Below are positions 63,698-64,000 of a stretch of 64,000 nucleotides of DNA, in pieces; position 1 is the stretch's first letter; every line of letters begins with the position of its first letter. A model generated the notes under the pieces. The model searched no databases. It saw nothing but the letters and a program-made list of their open reading frames with translations, and was not told where the DNA came from. This stretch comes from BP-464 sp963825415 (GTDB lineage: Bacteria; Actinomycetota; Thermoleophilia; Solirubrobacterales; Solirubrobacteraceae). Both the position numbers and the translations under genes were made by a program. The stretch spans positions 1 through 64,000 of the forward strand of contig CAWGTD010000009.1 in assembly GCA_963825415.1 (NCBI GenBank). The letters are read 5' to 3'.

Positions 63698-64000
63698 TCA
63701 CCCGTGCACAGCGCGTAGGGGCTGACGAACCGGCGCAGGGATCGTCGGTCGCTCGGGCTCGTGCGGCACGGCGGTTCCCAGCAGCCCGAACGCGAGCCGC
63801 GTGGCCAGGGCCATGATCGTCAGCTGCGGGTTCACGCCCAGCGCGCTCGGGACCACGCTGCCGTCGGCGACGTACAGGCCCTCGACGCCGTGCACGGCGA
63901 ACTCGCCGTCGACCACGCCATCGGCGGGCCGCGCGGCCGCGCGGGCGGTGCCCAGCGGGTGGAAGGCGAGCAGCGAGAGGTCGGCGGCGCGCAGTCGGCG
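63698..64000 (-). CDS. GMC oxidoreductase, C-terminal part only
   Basis: The 3' end of a gene entering from the right. The visible frame reads LLAFHPLGTARAAARPADG and GEFAVHGVEGLYVADGSVVP then SALGVNPQLTIMALATR, the conserved GMC_oxred_C signature with active-site His (HPLG) and Asn (VNPQ). The stop is at 63698. Substrate unknown; similar in type to the GMC gene at 39080, but a different protein. Confidence 0.9.
   Translation of the reverse strand, partial: RRLRAADLSLLAFHPLGTARAAARPADGVVDGEFAVHGVEGLYVADGSVVPSALGVNPQLTIMALATRLAFGLLGTAVPHEPERPTIPAPVRQPLRAVHG

Overview
The window is about 70% GC and gene-dense. Several things point to an actinobacterium: LexA operators of the Gram-positive/actinobacterial type (CGAAC-N4-GTTCG), a dnaE2/imuB mutasome, many GTG starts, and leader sequences with ydaO (c-di-AMP) and GEMM (c-di-GMP) riboswitches. 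I infer Actinomycetota, most likely class Thermoleophilia (Solirubrobacterales-like), but there is no rRNA here to prove it.

Layout. 1-5.4 kb: end of a tRNA-Leu, lexA with its own SOS operator and a coupled zinc-ribbon gene, a membrane protein with five WP repeats, cspA, RNase P RNA, and a Rieske/FAD oxidoreductase coupled to a helical protein. 5.4-11.2 kb: a minus-strand operon with three TasA/CalY-like fibre proteins, an accessory protein, a SipW-type signal peptidase and a large beta-propeller protein, probably an extracellular matrix locus. 11.3-17 kb: secreted proteins (penicillin acylase family, an S8 protease under a c-di-GMP riboswitch with RASWS repeats, an LVIVD-type protein). 17.2-19.9 kb: a GGDEF plus HD-GYP membrane protein. 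20-22.3 kb: YcnJ/YcnI copper genes. 23.1-29.5 kb: an SOS mutasome cluster (imuB, a small protein, a prepilin-like gene, a LanC-like fragment, dnaE2) with perfect LexA boxes abutting the imuB and dnaE2 start codons. 29.5-31.9 kb: cytochrome c, a gene under a c-di-AMP riboswitch, and an AhpD-like/HxlR pair behind an inverted repeat. 31.9-46.9 kb: metabolism and signalling (YyaL, a TAP-like hydrolase, RidA-IlvA, a hybrid kinase, a GMC oxidase overlapping an aminotransferase, GGDEF-EAL plus DUF5317, acyl-CoA ligase plus thioesterase). 46.9-58.2 kb: beta-helix protein, MFS, a second LVIVD protein, acyl-CoA dehydrogenase, an epimerase, a polyamine pair aguA-aguB, an amidase and an SMP-30 protein. 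58.2-64 kb: a lower-GC, mosaic end with a methyltransferase between two copies of the same 72-bp SMP-30 tail, a frameshifted unknown gene, a heavily frameshifted patatin-like gene and the 3' end of a GMC oxidoreductase.

Two themes tie the window together. One is nucleotide second-messenger control of the cell surface: two c-di-GMP turnover enzymes, a c-di-GMP riboswitch on a secreted protease, a c-di-AMP riboswitch, and a TasA/SipW matrix operon. The other is a LexA regulon whose three boxes can be read directly.

A caution for users: eight otherwise intact genes need one or two single bases removed to restore their frame (ten extra bases in total, no missing ones). This looks more like a sequence-quality problem than biology, so frameshifted genes are annotated over their full span.
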